Part shown: piece after piece, positions 35,540 to 44,802 of the stretch
Position numbering within the stretch: the stretch's first letter is position 1
Layout: each line of letters starts with the position of its first letter
Assembly (NCBI GenBank): GCA_048213135.1
Contig: PS015009.1
Coordinates: 558,001-622,000 of the forward strand
DNA length: 64,000 nt
Source of the DNA: Reclinomonas americana ATCC 50394
Lineage: Eukaryota > Jakobida > Jakobea > Jakobida
Direction: 5' to 3'
Notes under the pieces: generated by a model
What the model was told of the DNA's origin: nothing
Database searches by the model: none
The model's input: only the letters and a program-made list of their open reading frames with translations
Translations under genes and position numbers: made by a program

Positions 35540-36244
35540 TTATAAGCCCAGTTTTTCAACTGCCAGCTGGGCCGCGATCTGGCTGGCGTCTTTTTTATTG
35601 TACCCTTTTGCTTCGGCTACCAGTTCCCCATCGACCGTAGCGCCAATGGTAAAGAGCCGACGGCCGTTCTCGAATTTTTCATCCAGTGTTTCAAATTCGA
35701 GGGCTTTGCCATTTTTATTGGCCCAGCCATATAATTTGTTCTTAATATTGATCTCAATGCCTTCCAGGTCGTCGATGAACAGGTGCGGCATAATGATGTA
35801 TTTCTCCACCCATTTCTGCGTGGCGTTGTAACCTTTATCAAGATAAACAGCGCCGATAAGGGCTTCCAGGGTATTGCCGAAGATCTGCGATATCTTCAGT
35901 GAATTGTCGTACTTATTGTAAAAAGTAATTTTTTTCAATCCCATTTTCAGGGCAATGTCGTTCAGCTTCTGGCGGTTTACCATCTTGCTGCGCATTTCGG
36001 TAAGAAAGCCCTCGCCTTTGTAGGGGTATTTCCGGAACAGGTAATGCGCCACTATTGAACTCAATACGGCATCACCCAGGAATTCAAGCCTTTCATTGTT
36101 CTCATCTGCACCTTCCCTTACACTGCGGTGGCTGAGGGCCGTTTTGTACAATGCCACATCCACCGGGGTAAATCCCAGTACATTGTTGAGTTGTTTTTTA
36201 AACTCCTTGTTCTGACCGTTAAAGAAATTCCTTATGAACTGCAA
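35540..36244 (-). CDS. rnc: Ribonuclease III
   Basis: A 234-residue double-strand-specific RNase. The signature ERLEFLGDAVLSSIVAHYLF is at about residue 51-70. The C-terminal dsRNA-binding domain is LYGWANKNGKALEFETLDEKFENGRRLFTIGATVDG...AKGYNKKDASQIAAQLAVEKL. The only practical start is TTG at 36244; no ATG occurs in frame before residue 83. It follows fabF, completing the common acpP-fabF-rnc order. Confidence 0.95.
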   Translation of the reverse strand: MQFIRNFFNGQNKEFKKQLNNVLGFTPVDVALYKTALSHRSVREGADENNERLEFLGDAVLSSIVAHYLFRKYPYKGEGFLTEMRSKMVNRQKLNDIALKMGLKKITFYNKYDNSLKISQIFGNTLEALIGAVYLDKGYNATQKWVEKYIIMPHLFIDDLEGIEINIKNKLYGWANKNGKALEFETLDEKFENGRRLFTIGATVDGELVAEAKGYNKKDASQIAAQLAVEKLGL

Positions 36245-36334
36245 AGCCGGAGGATATGTTTATTCGAAATTAAAGTTTTTTTATGAGAGCCGGTAATAAG
36301 ATACAATATGGTAGTGCTACAGTTTTATTTTTGA

Positions 36335-36399
36335 GTCATTCCGACGAAAGAAGGAATCTCTTTTCTGTGCTGAGAGATACCTCGTTACCTCGGTATGAC
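36335..36399. repeat. 65-base imperfect palindromic element
   Basis: Outer arms GTCATTCCGA and TCGGTATGAC pair at 9 of 10 positions; inner arms GGAATCTCT and AGAGATACC pair at 8 of 9. The element sits alone in the 274-base gap between rnc and fabF. Its shape suggests a small mobile or REP-like element. Confidence 0.55.
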
Positions 36400-36518
36400 A
36401 TAAAGGAACAGGACTCAAACTGGCGCACCACCTACAATATACTGCATCCCGGATCGGCGATCCATTATTCGGGTCTCATTTCAATAACGAAAGCGGGTTA
36501 GAATAAATTGCGGTGGTC

Positions 36519-37772
36519 TCAGGCTTTGAACTTTTTCACGATTACGCTGGCATTGTGCCCTCCGAAACCGAAGGTATTGCTGAGTGCCGCGTTTACCGTG
36601 CGTTGCTGCGCTTTATTGAAAGTAAAGTTAAGACGGGGGTCCAGTTCCGGGTCGTCTGTAAAATGGTTGATGGTAGGCGGAACAATGTCCTGGCATACCG
36701 CCATGATACAGGCCAGTGCCTCCAGTGCGCCGGCTGCACCCAGGCAGTGACCGGTCATACTTTTGGTGGAACTGATGTTGAGGTTATAGGCATGTTCGCC
36801 AAAAACATTAAGGATGGCCTTGGTTTCGGCGATGTCGCCCAGCGGTGTTGAGGTGCCGTGCACGTTGATGTAGTCGATCTCTGAAGCATCCATGCCGGCA
36901 TCTTTCAGTGTGGCGATCATTACATTTTTTGCACCCAGTCCTTCGGGATGAGGGGCGGTAATGTGATGGGCATCGGCAGTTGCGCCGCCACCTGCGATTT
37001 CGCAATAGATCTTGGCACCCCTGGCCAGGGCGTGATCGAGACTTTCCAGTACCAGTATACCGGCGCCTTCACCCATTACAAACCCGTCGCGGTCCTTGTC
37101 AAAGGGCCGGCTGGCGGTTTTGGGATCGTCGTTCCTTTCGCTGAGGGCTTTCATGGCATTGAAACCACCCACACCTGCCGCGCTAACCACAGCTTCGCTG
37201 CCGCCGGTAATGATGATATCGGCCTTACCCAGGCGGATATTGTCAAAAGCGTCGATAATAGCGTTGGTGCTGGAGGCGCAGGCGCTTACCACTGCGAAAT
37301 TGGGACCGCGGAAACCATGCCTCATCGAGATCTGGCCTGCCGCAATGTCGAGGATCATTTTGGGTATGAAGAAGGGGTTAAAACGGGGAGTTCCGTCGCC
37401 CAGCGCAAAATTGGTCACTTCTTCCTGGAAAGTGATGAGCCCGCCGATACCGCTGGCGAAGATGACGCCCACCCTGTCCACATCAACATTATCTTTATTG
37501 ATGCCTGCATCTTTCACCGCTTCGTCGCTGGCGATAAGTGCAAACTGGGTGAACCTGTCTATCTTCCTCGCTTCCTTACGGTCGAGGTATTCGGTGGGTT
37601 CAAAGTCTTTAACTTCACAGGCAAACCTAGTTTTAAATTTGCTGCAGTCAAATTGCTTAATATGGTCGCAACCGCTTACACCATTTGCAAGTCCCTGCCA
37701 ATATTCAGCAACGGTTTTGCCCAATGGAGTAAGGGCTCCCAGCCCGGTTACTACAACTCTGTTTAAAGCCAT
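36519..37772 (-). CDS. fabF: Beta-ketoacyl-ACP synthase II
   Basis: Condenses malonyl-ACP with acyl-ACP in fatty acid elongation. The 417-residue protein has the active-site Cys in VSACASS (C165), the two catalytic histidines in VHGTSTPLGD and STKSMTGHCLGAAG, and the C-terminal SNTFGFGGHN. It lies 28 bases after acpP and is followed, after a repeat-bearing gap, by rnc. Confidence 0.97.
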   Translation of the reverse strand: MALNRVVVTGLGALTPLGKTVAEYWQGLANGVSGCDHIKQFDCSKFKTRFACEVKDFEPTEYLDRKEARKIDRFTQFALIASDEAVKDAGINKDNVDVDRVGVIFASGIGGLITFQEEVTNFALGDGTPRFNPFFIPKMILDIAAGQISMRHGFRGPNFAVVSACASSTNAIIDAFDNIRLGKADIIITGGSEAVVSAAGVGGFNAMKALSERNDDPKTASRPFDKDRDGFVMGEGAGILVLESLDHALARGAKIYCEIAGGGATADAHHITAPHPEGLGAKNVMIATLKDAGMDASEIDYINVHGTSTPLGDIAETKAILNVFGEHAYNLNISSTKSMTGHCLGAAGALEALACIMAVCQDIVPPTINHFTDDPELDPRLNFTFNKAQQRTVNAALSNTFGFGGHNASVIVKKFKA

Positions 37773-37800
37773 AAAGTTTGCCTGTGATAATTAATGAAAA

Positions 37801-38037
37801 TTACTTAGCGTGTTCTTCTAAGTAAGCGTTAGCCTGACCTACAGTAGTAATGGTCTCAGCTTGTTCATCAGGAATAGAAATATTAAATTCTTTTTCAAAT
37901 TCCATAATCAATTCTACAGTGTCCAAGCTATCGGCACCGAGATCGTTGGTGAAAGAAGCTTCGGGGGTAACTTCAGCCTCGTCAACACCCAATTTGTCAA
38001 CAATAATTTTCTTTACTCTTGTTGCAATGTCTGACAT
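37801..38037 (-). CDS. acpP: Acyl carrier protein
   Basis: A 78-residue acidic four-helix protein that carries acyl chains on phosphopantetheine at S37 in [12 protein letters not shown]. The ATG at 38037 ([10 protein letters not shown]) is the standard start; the frame is open further but the extra residues are unlike ACP. A strong Bacteroidota promoter lies about 30-60 bases upstream. It leads the acpP-fabF-rnc run. Confidence 0.97.
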   Translation of the reverse strand: MSDIATRVKKIIVDKLGVDEAEVTPEASFTNDLGADSLDTVELIMEFEKEFNISIPDEQAETITTVGQANAYLEEHAK

Positions 38038-38065
38038 GATAGTAAAATTTAGTTTGTACTGGGTG

Positions 38066-38095
38066 CAAAAATATACATTTTGACATAAATACAAA
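38066..38095 (-). promoter_or_regulatory. Bacteroidota-type promoter for acpP
   Basis: On the minus strand TTTG (38092-38095) is followed, after 18 bases, by TATTTTTG (38066-38073), a full match to TAnnTTTG. The transcript would start about 20-25 bases before the acpP ATG. The rest of this 343-base gap holds no gene I can support. Confidence 0.6.
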
Positions 38096-38380
38096 GAAAT
38101 ATAAATAGTGGGCTGGTACACTCTCCAAAGGCTATTTTTTACCTGAATCCGAGCCATTTACAGGTCCTGATTCAGACACTGCCCCCTTTCCCGGCAAAAG
38201 CAGTTTCTGCCCGTTTTCACAACTTTGAAAGTTATAATAAGCCATTACCTGTAAACTGATTATAATATGTTGGCGGTTTGTCGTTTTTATTGATACAGAC
38301 CTGCCTTTTTTCCGGGAATTTTGTATATTGTTAACCCGGCGGCCCGTTTTAACCCCCGCCACAGAAAAACTTAACCATTT

Positions 38381-38809
38381 ATGGCTTTAAAGCAAATAGA
38401 CCACGGGTCAAAAGAATACGACCAGATGATCTACCTGCGCCAGGAGATTTTGCGCAGACCCCTGGGGCTCACCTTCTCCCCGGAAGAGCTGGAGCGTGAA
38501 AAAGAAGATATCCTCATTGGTGCATTTGATGATGACGAGCTCCTCGCCTGCTGCCTGCTTACCCGTATTGATAAGAGCAGCCTGCGCCTGAGACAGATGG
38601 CTGTACAGAATAATTTACAGGGCAAGGGCATCGGCGCCAGCATGATGAATTTTGCCGAACTGCTCGCCAGGGACAAGGGCTACAGGAAACTCACCATGCA
38701 TGCCCGTAAAACCGCCCTCGGTTTTTACGAAAAACTGGGTTACCGCATTGTTGGAGATGAATTTGAGGAAGTAACACTTCCCCATTATGTAATGGAGAAA
38801 AATCTTTAG
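38381..38809 (+). CDS. GNAT family N-acetyltransferase
   Basis: A 142-residue protein with the GNAT core: RLRQMAVQNNLQGKGIGASMMNFAELLARDKGYRKLTMHARKTALGFYEKLGYRIVGDEFEE. The Q-G-K-G-I-G acetyl-CoA loop and the FYEKLGY strand are clear. The substrate is not known. The ATG at 38381 follows a long non-coding stretch from acpP. Confidence 0.93.
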   Translation: MALKQIDHGSKEYDQMIYLRQEILRRPLGLTFSPEELEREKEDILIGAFDDDELLACCLLTRIDKSSLRLRQMAVQNNLQGKGIGASMMNFAELLARDKGYRKLTMHARKTALGFYEKLGYRIVGDEFEEVTLPHYVMEKNL

Positions 38810-38829
38810 CGGTTATTACCGTCACCCGG

Positions 38830-39306
38830 TTATTTACTGATCTTGTCTTTCAGCACATTTCTTGCCTGGTGTACTTCATCGCCGGGGAAGGCGTCTTTAG
38901 GTACAATAAAGAAAGAACGGGGATTGAAATAGAGGTGAAAAAAATAAGGGCTTTCTACCCAGGTACTGAATTCCTTCCATTCCCAGCTCCTGCCGCCTCT
39001 TTCATTTTCGATGCGGAAACTGGTATCGCTGAGTATGGCTTTGAACCTGTCGCGGAAAGTATCCGCTTTGCGGTAGATCATGCGGGGCAATAAAAACCAG
39101 AAAAGGATCATCAGTACAAACCACAGTACCGAACTGACCAGGAAGGCCAGCGGGTCAATTTTTTTCATGTAGAACAATACAGCCGAAACAATAGCAAACA
39201 CGTTCACCAGTATCATCATCACTTTGATCTCTTTTCTTGTGATGAAGTGATAACGCAGGGCCTGGATCACTTTATTTTTATCGTAGGTAAAAAATTCAGA
39301 TGTCAT
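38830..39306 (-). CDS. YcxB-like membrane protein
   Basis: A 158-residue protein with two adjacent membrane helices (VMMILVNVFAIVSAVLFYM, DPLAFLVSSVLWFVLMILFWFLL) and a cytoplasmic domain with the RGGRSWEWKEFSTWVESPYFFHLYFNPRSFFIVPKDAF pattern of the YcxB-like C-terminal domain. The ATG at 39306 leaves an N-terminal soluble stretch (TSEFFTYDKNKVIQALRYHF), as in the family. Function is unknown. Confidence 0.8.
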   Translation of the reverse strand: MTSEFFTYDKNKVIQALRYHFITRKEIKVMMILVNVFAIVSAVLFYMKKIDPLAFLVSSVLWFVLMILFWFLLPRMIYRKADTFRDRFKAILSDTSFRIENERGGRSWEWKEFSTWVESPYFFHLYFNPRSFFIVPKDAFPGDEVHQARNVLKDKISK

Positions 39307-39374
39307 GCCGCAAAGATAAGGCACCAAGTGCAGATGTGGGTGAGAGATACGGGATGTGAGATACGGGATAAAGA

Positions 39375-39863
39375 TCAGTTACAGGTATTACCGGCAACCT
39401 TGCCGCCGCCGTCTGTGGGCAACCCGCCTATTACCCTTCCCCTGAGGGCTACATTTACAAAACTGGTGCGGCGGTTGGCAGCCCTTCCTTCCACTGTACT
39501 GTTGTCGGCCACGGGCTTGGTACTACCAAAGCCTACAGCGATGAGCCGTTTGCAATCCACTCCCATACTCACCAGTTTGCGGCAAATGGCCAAGGCCCTT
39601 TTTTCCGATAATTCCTGCGAAACCGACTCCTCACCCGCATTATCGGTATGCACTTCCACGCGGAGCAGGCTGATGTAACTTTTTTCGTCGAGGTATTTTT
39701 TGATGACCTCCAGCGCCTGTATGCTTTCGGGGTTCAGCGCATCGGAGCCGGTTTTGAAAAGTATGGTCTTGTTGACTTTCACTTCATTGCCTTCCAGTTT
39801 ATAGTCCTGGCAAAAAACGAACAGTCCGGGAAATAAGAGGATGATCAGCAGCAAAGTTCTCAT
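39375..39863 (-). CDS. OmpA-family periplasmic protein
   Basis: A 162-residue secreted protein: a signal peptide (about 1-18), then an OmpA-like peptidoglycan-binding domain (LFKTGSDALNPESIQALEVIKKYL; RAVEVHTDN-like LRVEVHTDNAGEESVSQELSEKRALAICRKLV; GFGSTKPVADNSTVEGRAANRRTSFV). There is no barrel, so it is probably a soluble anchor. The ATG at 39863 is chosen because it yields the signal. Neighbours give no clear partner. Confidence 0.85.
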   Translation of the reverse strand: MRTLLLIILLFPGLFVFCQDYKLEGNEVKVNKTILFKTGSDALNPESIQALEVIKKYLDEKSYISLLRVEVHTDNAGEESVSQELSEKRALAICRKLVSMGVDCKRLIAVGFGSTKPVADNSTVEGRAANRRTSFVNVALRGRVIGGLPTDGGGKVAGNTCN

Positions 39864-39937
39864 GTCGCAAATTTCTCCAAATATCAACCATAACCGCCAC
39901 AAGTCCTATACCGTACAGCGGGTATTTGATGATACGC

Positions 39938-41320
39938 CTATTCGCCGCCTGCTGTTTTCTTCAGCGTTATTTCTTTCTGGTTTACGCTCCACTGGCCTAA
40001 TTGCTGTCCTTTAACACCCAGGAATACGACTTTCAGTTCTCTTTCACCTGATTTTCCGGAAACGGTCACTTTAGTGAAATTTTGTTCTTCCACCAATGTG
40101 CCGGGAACCCGGAAAGGATTATTAAGTTCAATACCGCGGGCCTTACTCACACCGGAGGTATAAGGTGATGAAGTAACATCATACAGCGGGTAAGCGCCGG
40201 GCCTGTCCACCTTTATCACTTCACTGTGGTGCCTGTCGCCGGAGAAGAAAACAACGCCGCTTATTTTTTGCTCCTCAATAAAACGCATCAGTTCATAGTA
40301 CTCGTAACTGTAGCCGCTGCGCATGCATTCAAAACGGTTATTGGGATTGAGTACCTGGCTGCCGGTGGCGATGATCTTAAAGGTGGCCTTGCTGAACAGG
40401 ATCGCATTCTTCAGCCACTCCATCTGCATCTTACCAAAATAATCTTTGCCGGGGTTGGGCTGACCGCCAACACTGTCGGGCATACGGTCTTCGCTGCGGA
40501 AATAACGATCATCAGTCAGAAAAATATCGACGTCGCTGTACGCTACCTGTGTATAGATACCTTTCCCGTCTTCACCATAACTGGGGTTAAGCGAATAATT
40601 CATAAACACGTCGCGGCTTTCTTTTTTGAGGATATAGCTTTTGCCGATATCATTAGGGCCATAATCATGATCATCCCATATGGCATACTGTGGCATACTG
40701 GCCATGAACTTTTGCAGCACGGGCAATGACCGGTCGCGGCTGGCACGGTAGTTCAGTCCCCATGCAGTGGAATAGTCCACTTCACGAGTATACCAGTTGT
40801 CGCCCAGCCACACATGAAACGCGGCCGGCACAGCAGCCATGGTCTCGAATATGGAGGAATCGCCACCATAAGGTTTGCCCGGCCTGTCGAACTGCGGTTC
40901 ATTGAAATAGGCGCAGCTTCCGGCAAGAAAACTGAAATCAGGCGCCGGTTTGCGGAACTGCCACAGGTCTTTCGTAGTGAATTCCGTGGCAAACCCCGGG
41001 CTAACCATTGTTCCATCGAGAAAGATCATATACTGGTAGGTGGCATTCACATCCAACCCGTTCAGTTCTATTTTCACCGGGTTGAATTCTTTTCCCAGCT
41101 CTCCTTTATAAACCACACTCTGTACATTGGTTACACCGCCTACCCTGCCGTATTTCACTTCTATTTTTTTTACCGAAGGTGTAACCTCCAGCCAGATGGT
41201 GGCATTGCGCAACTCTACGTTACCCGCCCATGGACCACTTACCAGCCCTTTTCTATTCTGTGCGGACATAACAGTGATGGTCATAAAAAAGAAAACGATA
41301 AGGCTTATCCTGATTGACAT
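39938..41320 (-). CDS. PhoD-like alkaline phosphatase/metallophosphatase
   Basis: A 460-residue secreted protein with signal peptide (MSIRISLIVFFFMTITVMSAQ). An N-terminal beta-sandwich (NVELRNATIWLEVTPS) is followed by a PhoD-like catalytic domain: LAGSCAYFNEPQFDRPG, VWLGDNWY, AIWDDHDYGPNDIGKS and FFSGDRHHSEV carry the metal-binding residues. The substrate could be a phospho-ester or lipid. It is divergent from the 41347 gene with 26 bases between the starts. Confidence 0.88.
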   Translation of the reverse strand: MSIRISLIVFFFMTITVMSAQNRKGLVSGPWAGNVELRNATIWLEVTPSVKKIEVKYGRVGGVTNVQSVVYKGELGKEFNPVKIELNGLDVNATYQYMIFLDGTMVSPGFATEFTTKDLWQFRKPAPDFSFLAGSCAYFNEPQFDRPGKPYGGDSSIFETMAAVPAAFHVWLGDNWYTREVDYSTAWGLNYRASRDRSLPVLQKFMASMPQYAIWDDHDYGPNDIGKSYILKKESRDVFMNYSLNPSYGEDGKGIYTQVAYSDVDIFLTDDRYFRSEDRMPDSVGGQPNPGKDYFGKMQMEWLKNAILFSKATFKIIATGSQVLNPNNRFECMRSGYSYEYYELMRFIEEQKISGVVFFSGDRHHSEVIKVDRPGAYPLYDVTSSPYTSGVSKARGIELNNPFRVPGTLVEEQNFTKVTVSGKSGERELKVVFLGVKGQQLGQWSVNQKEITLKKTAGGE

Positions 41321-41346
41321 AATTTTGAAGTTTAGCGATAACAGAA

Positions 41347-42408
41347 ATGCGGAATAAATATACATACAAAGCCCTGCCTGCCGGTGTAAAGTTTATGTTA
41401 GCTGTTTCCTTGTTCCTGTTCGCGTCCTGCAGGGAACAAAGAAAAGAAAGAGGAATAGAACGTTCTTTTTATTACTGGAAGTCGGTGCTGCAGTTCAGCC
41501 CCGGTGAAATCAGTAAGATGGATTCACTCGGGGTTAAAACATTGTATGTAAAGTATTTTGATGTGGATTGGGATCCCGGGCAGAACCGGCCCGTTCCTGT
41601 AGCCAAGCTGCGCAGCGCGGGTACAGGCTGGCCTTTTTCGAAATGGGCCATCCCTGTTGTTTTTATTACCAATAACTGCTTGCAGCAAATTGACAGCAGC
41701 GGCGCTCAACTGCTGGCACAACAGATATGTAAACTGGTGGGCGAACTCACCCAGGTCATGGACATCCGCACCCTGCCCGAACTGCAGATCGACTGCGACT
41801 GGACGGCCTCCACCAAAGACAGGTACTTTAGCCTGTTGCGGGAGATCAGGAAAGTGAACCCCATCACTACCATCAGCGTAACCATACGGCTGCACCAGGT
41901 AAAATTTACCGACCGTACGGGTATACCTCCTGCCGACCGCGGACTGCTCATGTGTTATAACATGGGTAATCTTAAAAATCCCGCTACGGTCAATTCCATT
42001 CTCGAAACAAAAGAAGTAGAAAAATATACCGGCCTGCTGGAATATTATCCCCTTCCGCTTGATATAGGCCTGCCGCTGTTCAACTGGAAAGTGCTTTTCC
42101 GGGATAATGTATACAAAGGCCTTATCCAGGAATTGCCCGGTCACCTGTTAACCCCTTCCTTCACCATACGCGAAGGCAACCGTTATGTATTCCTGAAAGA
42201 TACAGTGCTGCAGGGGTATGAGTTCCGCCGGGGCGACCTGTTGCGGGATGAACAAAGCAGTTATTCCGAAATACTGAAAACCGCGGCATACGTCAGCCAA
42301 TTCCTGAAAAATACCAGTACCAGGGTATCACTCTACCACCTCGATTCCGTACTTTTAACCAAATACTCCCTCCATGAACTGGAAACTGTTTTTGACCGCT
42401 TTCGTTAG
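41347..42408 (+). CDS. Hypothetical lipoprotein, possible TIM-barrel fold
   Basis: A 353-residue lipoprotein with lipobox FASC (Cys 28). The mature domain has strand-helix alternation typical of a TIM-barrel: GVKTLYVKYFDVDWD, PVVFITNNCLQQI, ELQIDCDWTASTKDRYFSLLREIRK, ISVTIRLHQV, GLLMCYNMGNL. The IDCDW segment recalls DUF3142-like glycosidase-related proteins, but this is weak. It overlaps the next gene by 35 bases, so the two are translationally linked. Catalytic residues are not identified. Confidence 0.7.
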   Translation: MRNKYTYKALPAGVKFMLAVSLFLFASCREQRKERGIERSFYYWKSVLQFSPGEISKMDSLGVKTLYVKYFDVDWDPGQNRPVPVAKLRSAGTGWPFSKWAIPVVFITNNCLQQIDSSGAQLLAQQICKLVGELTQVMDIRTLPELQIDCDWTASTKDRYFSLLREIRKVNPITTISVTIRLHQVKFTDRTGIPPADRGLLMCYNMGNLKNPATVNSILETKEVEKYTGLLEYYPLPLDIGLPLFNWKVLFRDNVYKGLIQELPGHLLTPSFTIREGNRYVFLKDTVLQGYEFRRGDLLRDEQSSYSEILKTAAYVSQFLKNTSTRVSLYHLDSVLLTKYSLHELETVFDRFR

Positions 42409-44791
42409 TGCGCTGGCTGTCTCCTTCCCGCAAAATATTATTGGCTGCGGCCCCGATACCGACCCCTACGATTATTACACTTCTTTTTTTCACCAGGGTC
42501 TTTCTGAAACAAAAGGATACCAGCCGTTTTATTATACCGGTTACAATTTTTTATACGACGAACACGATGAAGTTGCTACCTCCGACCTGCTGGCCACTGA
42601 ATGGGCAGGCTATTGCGGTGTACCCGTAACCGACCGGGATGCTAAACTGTTCGTGACCCGCTTCGCCTGGAAAGACCTGAACAACCTGTATTACCATCTT
42701 GAAAAGAATCAGCCGCTCAAAATACCCGACTCGGTAAGCCGCAACAGCATGACCTCTTATTTCAGGAGCAGCAAAGACCTGGAAGCCCTCGGTTATATCA
42801 TGTATGCCAAACAGGCGGAGCCGTATGTACTGGGCTGGAATGACAATTGGGAACCCCTGCAACGCGACAGCCTGAAAATGGCGAAACTGGTGAAGAACGG
42901 GCAGCAATTGTATGCCGTTGCGAAGAAAGATTTCATCAAAACCAAATTCGCTTACCAGGTGCTGCGCCTGGCTCATTACAGCGGGAGATATAATGATGTG
43001 ATCAACTGGTATGATGAGTATGCACCCAACATCAGCAACGATAATGTTTTGCAACCCCTGTGCCTTGCGTTGAAAGCCGGCGCCCTTTTCCGCACCGGAA
43101 GGCAACCGGAAGCCGCTTACCTGTTCAGCAAATGTTTCAATGCATCGCAGGCGAAAAGAGTTTCCAATTACCTGGGATTTGAATGGAGCGTGGATTCCAA
43201 AGCCAGTCGTGATAGTTATCTCGCTCTTTGCAAAAACAACAAAGAGAAAGCAAATATGCTTGGCCTGTTTGCCATGCAAAGCGTAGGCAATGAACTGGAG
43301 ACCATGAAAAAGATCCAGCAGCTTGACCCCGGTAATGAAATGCTGGAAGTACTTGCCGTAAGAGAGATCAACAAACTGGAGGAAACTTATTTCACACCAT
43401 CTATCCGTAAAGAAAATGGCGGCAAGACTTTTTACTACAGCTGGAATTACGACAGCATGGACAGCATTTATACCGAAGCACAAAAGGAAACACGTACACT
43501 TTCTGTTTTCTTCGACCAGCTGGCGCAAAGCGGCAAGTCTGGTAATGGCGGGCTTTTTGAAACCGCCGCCGCGTATACTGCATTCATGAACCGTGATTAT
43601 TCCGCCGCGAACAGTTATATTAAAAAAGCAGAGGGCCAGAAATTGTCCGCTAAAGTAAAAGACCAGTTGCGATTGACACAACTGCTGGTAACGATCAATG
43701 AAAGACCTGTTGTTGATGCCGCTTTTGAAGAACAGTTATTACCATCCGTTCAATGGCTGGAAGAAAAAGTACGGGCCGAATCACCCATACGCACCAGCAG
43801 TGGTGAAGTATGGCAATGGAAGGTATTCTACCGCAACCTGATGAGCGAAATACTGGCCAAACGTTACCACAAACAGGGCGACCTGGATAAAGAAACACTG
43901 GTGATCGGTTGTGCCGACTGGATCACCCGGTACAAATCTTCTTCTCCGGGCGAAGGTTATTATTATACCTATGCCAACGGCATCAATTTCCTGCGTGATA
44001 ACCTCGACAGCAAACAGGTGGAGAAACTGTATTCACTGATGATGAATAAATCGGCCAGTAAATACGAACAATACCTCATCACACATAACCGGGTAAAAAC
44101 ATCCGACGTTACCGATTTTGCCGGCACCGCTTACCTGCGGGAACGCAATTACGAACAGGCCATCAACTGGTTCGGCAAGCAGGCCGATAAAAAAGGCGGT
44201 CTCATCAAAACCAATCCTTTCATCGATATCCTGTACGACCGCGAAGAAGCATTACCGTCCGAAGCGAAGTTTGCCACCACCAAACTGGCCTATGCACAGG
44301 AGATGCTGCGTTTGCAAAAAGCTATTGAAACCGACAAGGCCAATGCACACAAACATTATTATAAAATGGCGCTGGGATTATACAACGCCACTTACTATGG
44401 TCACGCCTGGCAACTGGTGGAATATTATCGCAGCGGCAGTGACGGTTATTATGTACCGAAAGATGCCAATGCTTTCAGGAAAGAATATTACAGCGCTGAG
44501 GTTGCCCGCCTGTATTTTGAAAAAGCGATGAACAGCACTGCCGACCGCAACTTCAAAGCCCGCTGCCTGTTCATGATGGGCAAATGTTCGCAGAAACAAA
44601 TACGCCAGCCGCAATACGACGACTTCCCCAACAATTACGATCAGTACGATGTGGCGTCAAAAAAATACTATGCGCAGTTCATGGACAATAAATATTTTCC
44701 GCAACTGGTGAAGGAATATGGTAACACGCCGTTTTATAAAGAAGCGTTTAACAGTTGTAGTTATTTGAGGGATTTTGTGAAAAGAAAATAG
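42374..44791 (+). CDS. Hypothetical exported protein with TPR-like helical repeats, 805 aa
   Basis: An exported protein with a hydrophobic start (MNWKLFLTAFVSALAVSFPQNIIGC); Cys 25 could be lipidated. The mature part begins CGPDTDPYDYYTSFF, then a region with Trp and Tyr-rich blocks, and ends in many helix pairs that look like degenerate TPR units (YSGRYNDVINWYDEYAP, RTGRQPEAAYLFSKCF, LRERNYEQAINWFGKQAD). It overlaps the preceding lipoprotein gene by 35 bases and is followed 11 bases later by a small membrane protein gene. No function is known. Confidence 0.7.
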   Translation: MNWKLFLTAFVSALAVSFPQNIIGCGPDTDPYDYYTSFFHQGLSETKGYQPFYYTGYNFLYDEHDEVATSDLLATEWAGYCGVPVTDRDAKLFVTRFAWKDLNNLYYHLEKNQPLKIPDSVSRNSMTSYFRSSKDLEALGYIMYAKQAEPYVLGWNDNWEPLQRDSLKMAKLVKNGQQLYAVAKKDFIKTKFAYQVLRLAHYSGRYNDVINWYDEYAPNISNDNVLQPLCLALKAGALFRTGRQPEAAYLFSKCFNASQAKRVSNYLGFEWSVDSKASRDSYLALCKNNKEKANMLGLFAMQSVGNELETMKKIQQLDPGNEMLEVLAVREINKLEETYFTPSIRKENGGKTFYYSWNYDSMDSIYTEAQKETRTLSVFFDQLAQSGKSGNGGLFETAAAYTAFMNRDYSAANSYIKKAEGQKLSAKVKDQLRLTQLLVTINERPVVDAAFEEQLLPSVQWLEEKVRAESPIRTSSGEVWQWKVFYRNLMSEILAKRYHKQGDLDKETLVIGCADWITRYKSSSPGEGYYYTYANGINFLRDNLDSKQVEKLYSLMMNKSASKYEQYLITHNRVKTSDVTDFAGTAYLRERNYEQAINWFGKQADKKGGLIKTNPFIDILYDREEALPSEAKFATTKLAYAQEMLRLQKAIETDKANAHKHYYKMALGLYNATYYGHAWQLVEYYRSGSDGYYVPKDANAFRKEYYSAEVARLYFEKAMNSTADRNFKARCLFMMGKCSQKQIRQPQYDDFPNNYDQYDVASKKYYAQFMDNKYFPQLVKEYGNTPFYKEAFNSCSYLRDFVKRK

Positions 44792-44802
44792 ATTTTACAG
44801 TA

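Noticed and set aside
38132-38362. A 76-residue minus-strand frame upstream of acpP
   Set aside because: No protein features, overlaps non-coding DNA with an acpP promoter nearby; codon use looks random.
42551-43681. A 376-residue open frame antisense to the 805-residue protein
   Set aside because: It overlaps a complete, signal-bearing gene on the other strand and has low-complexity composition typical of mirrored coding DNA.
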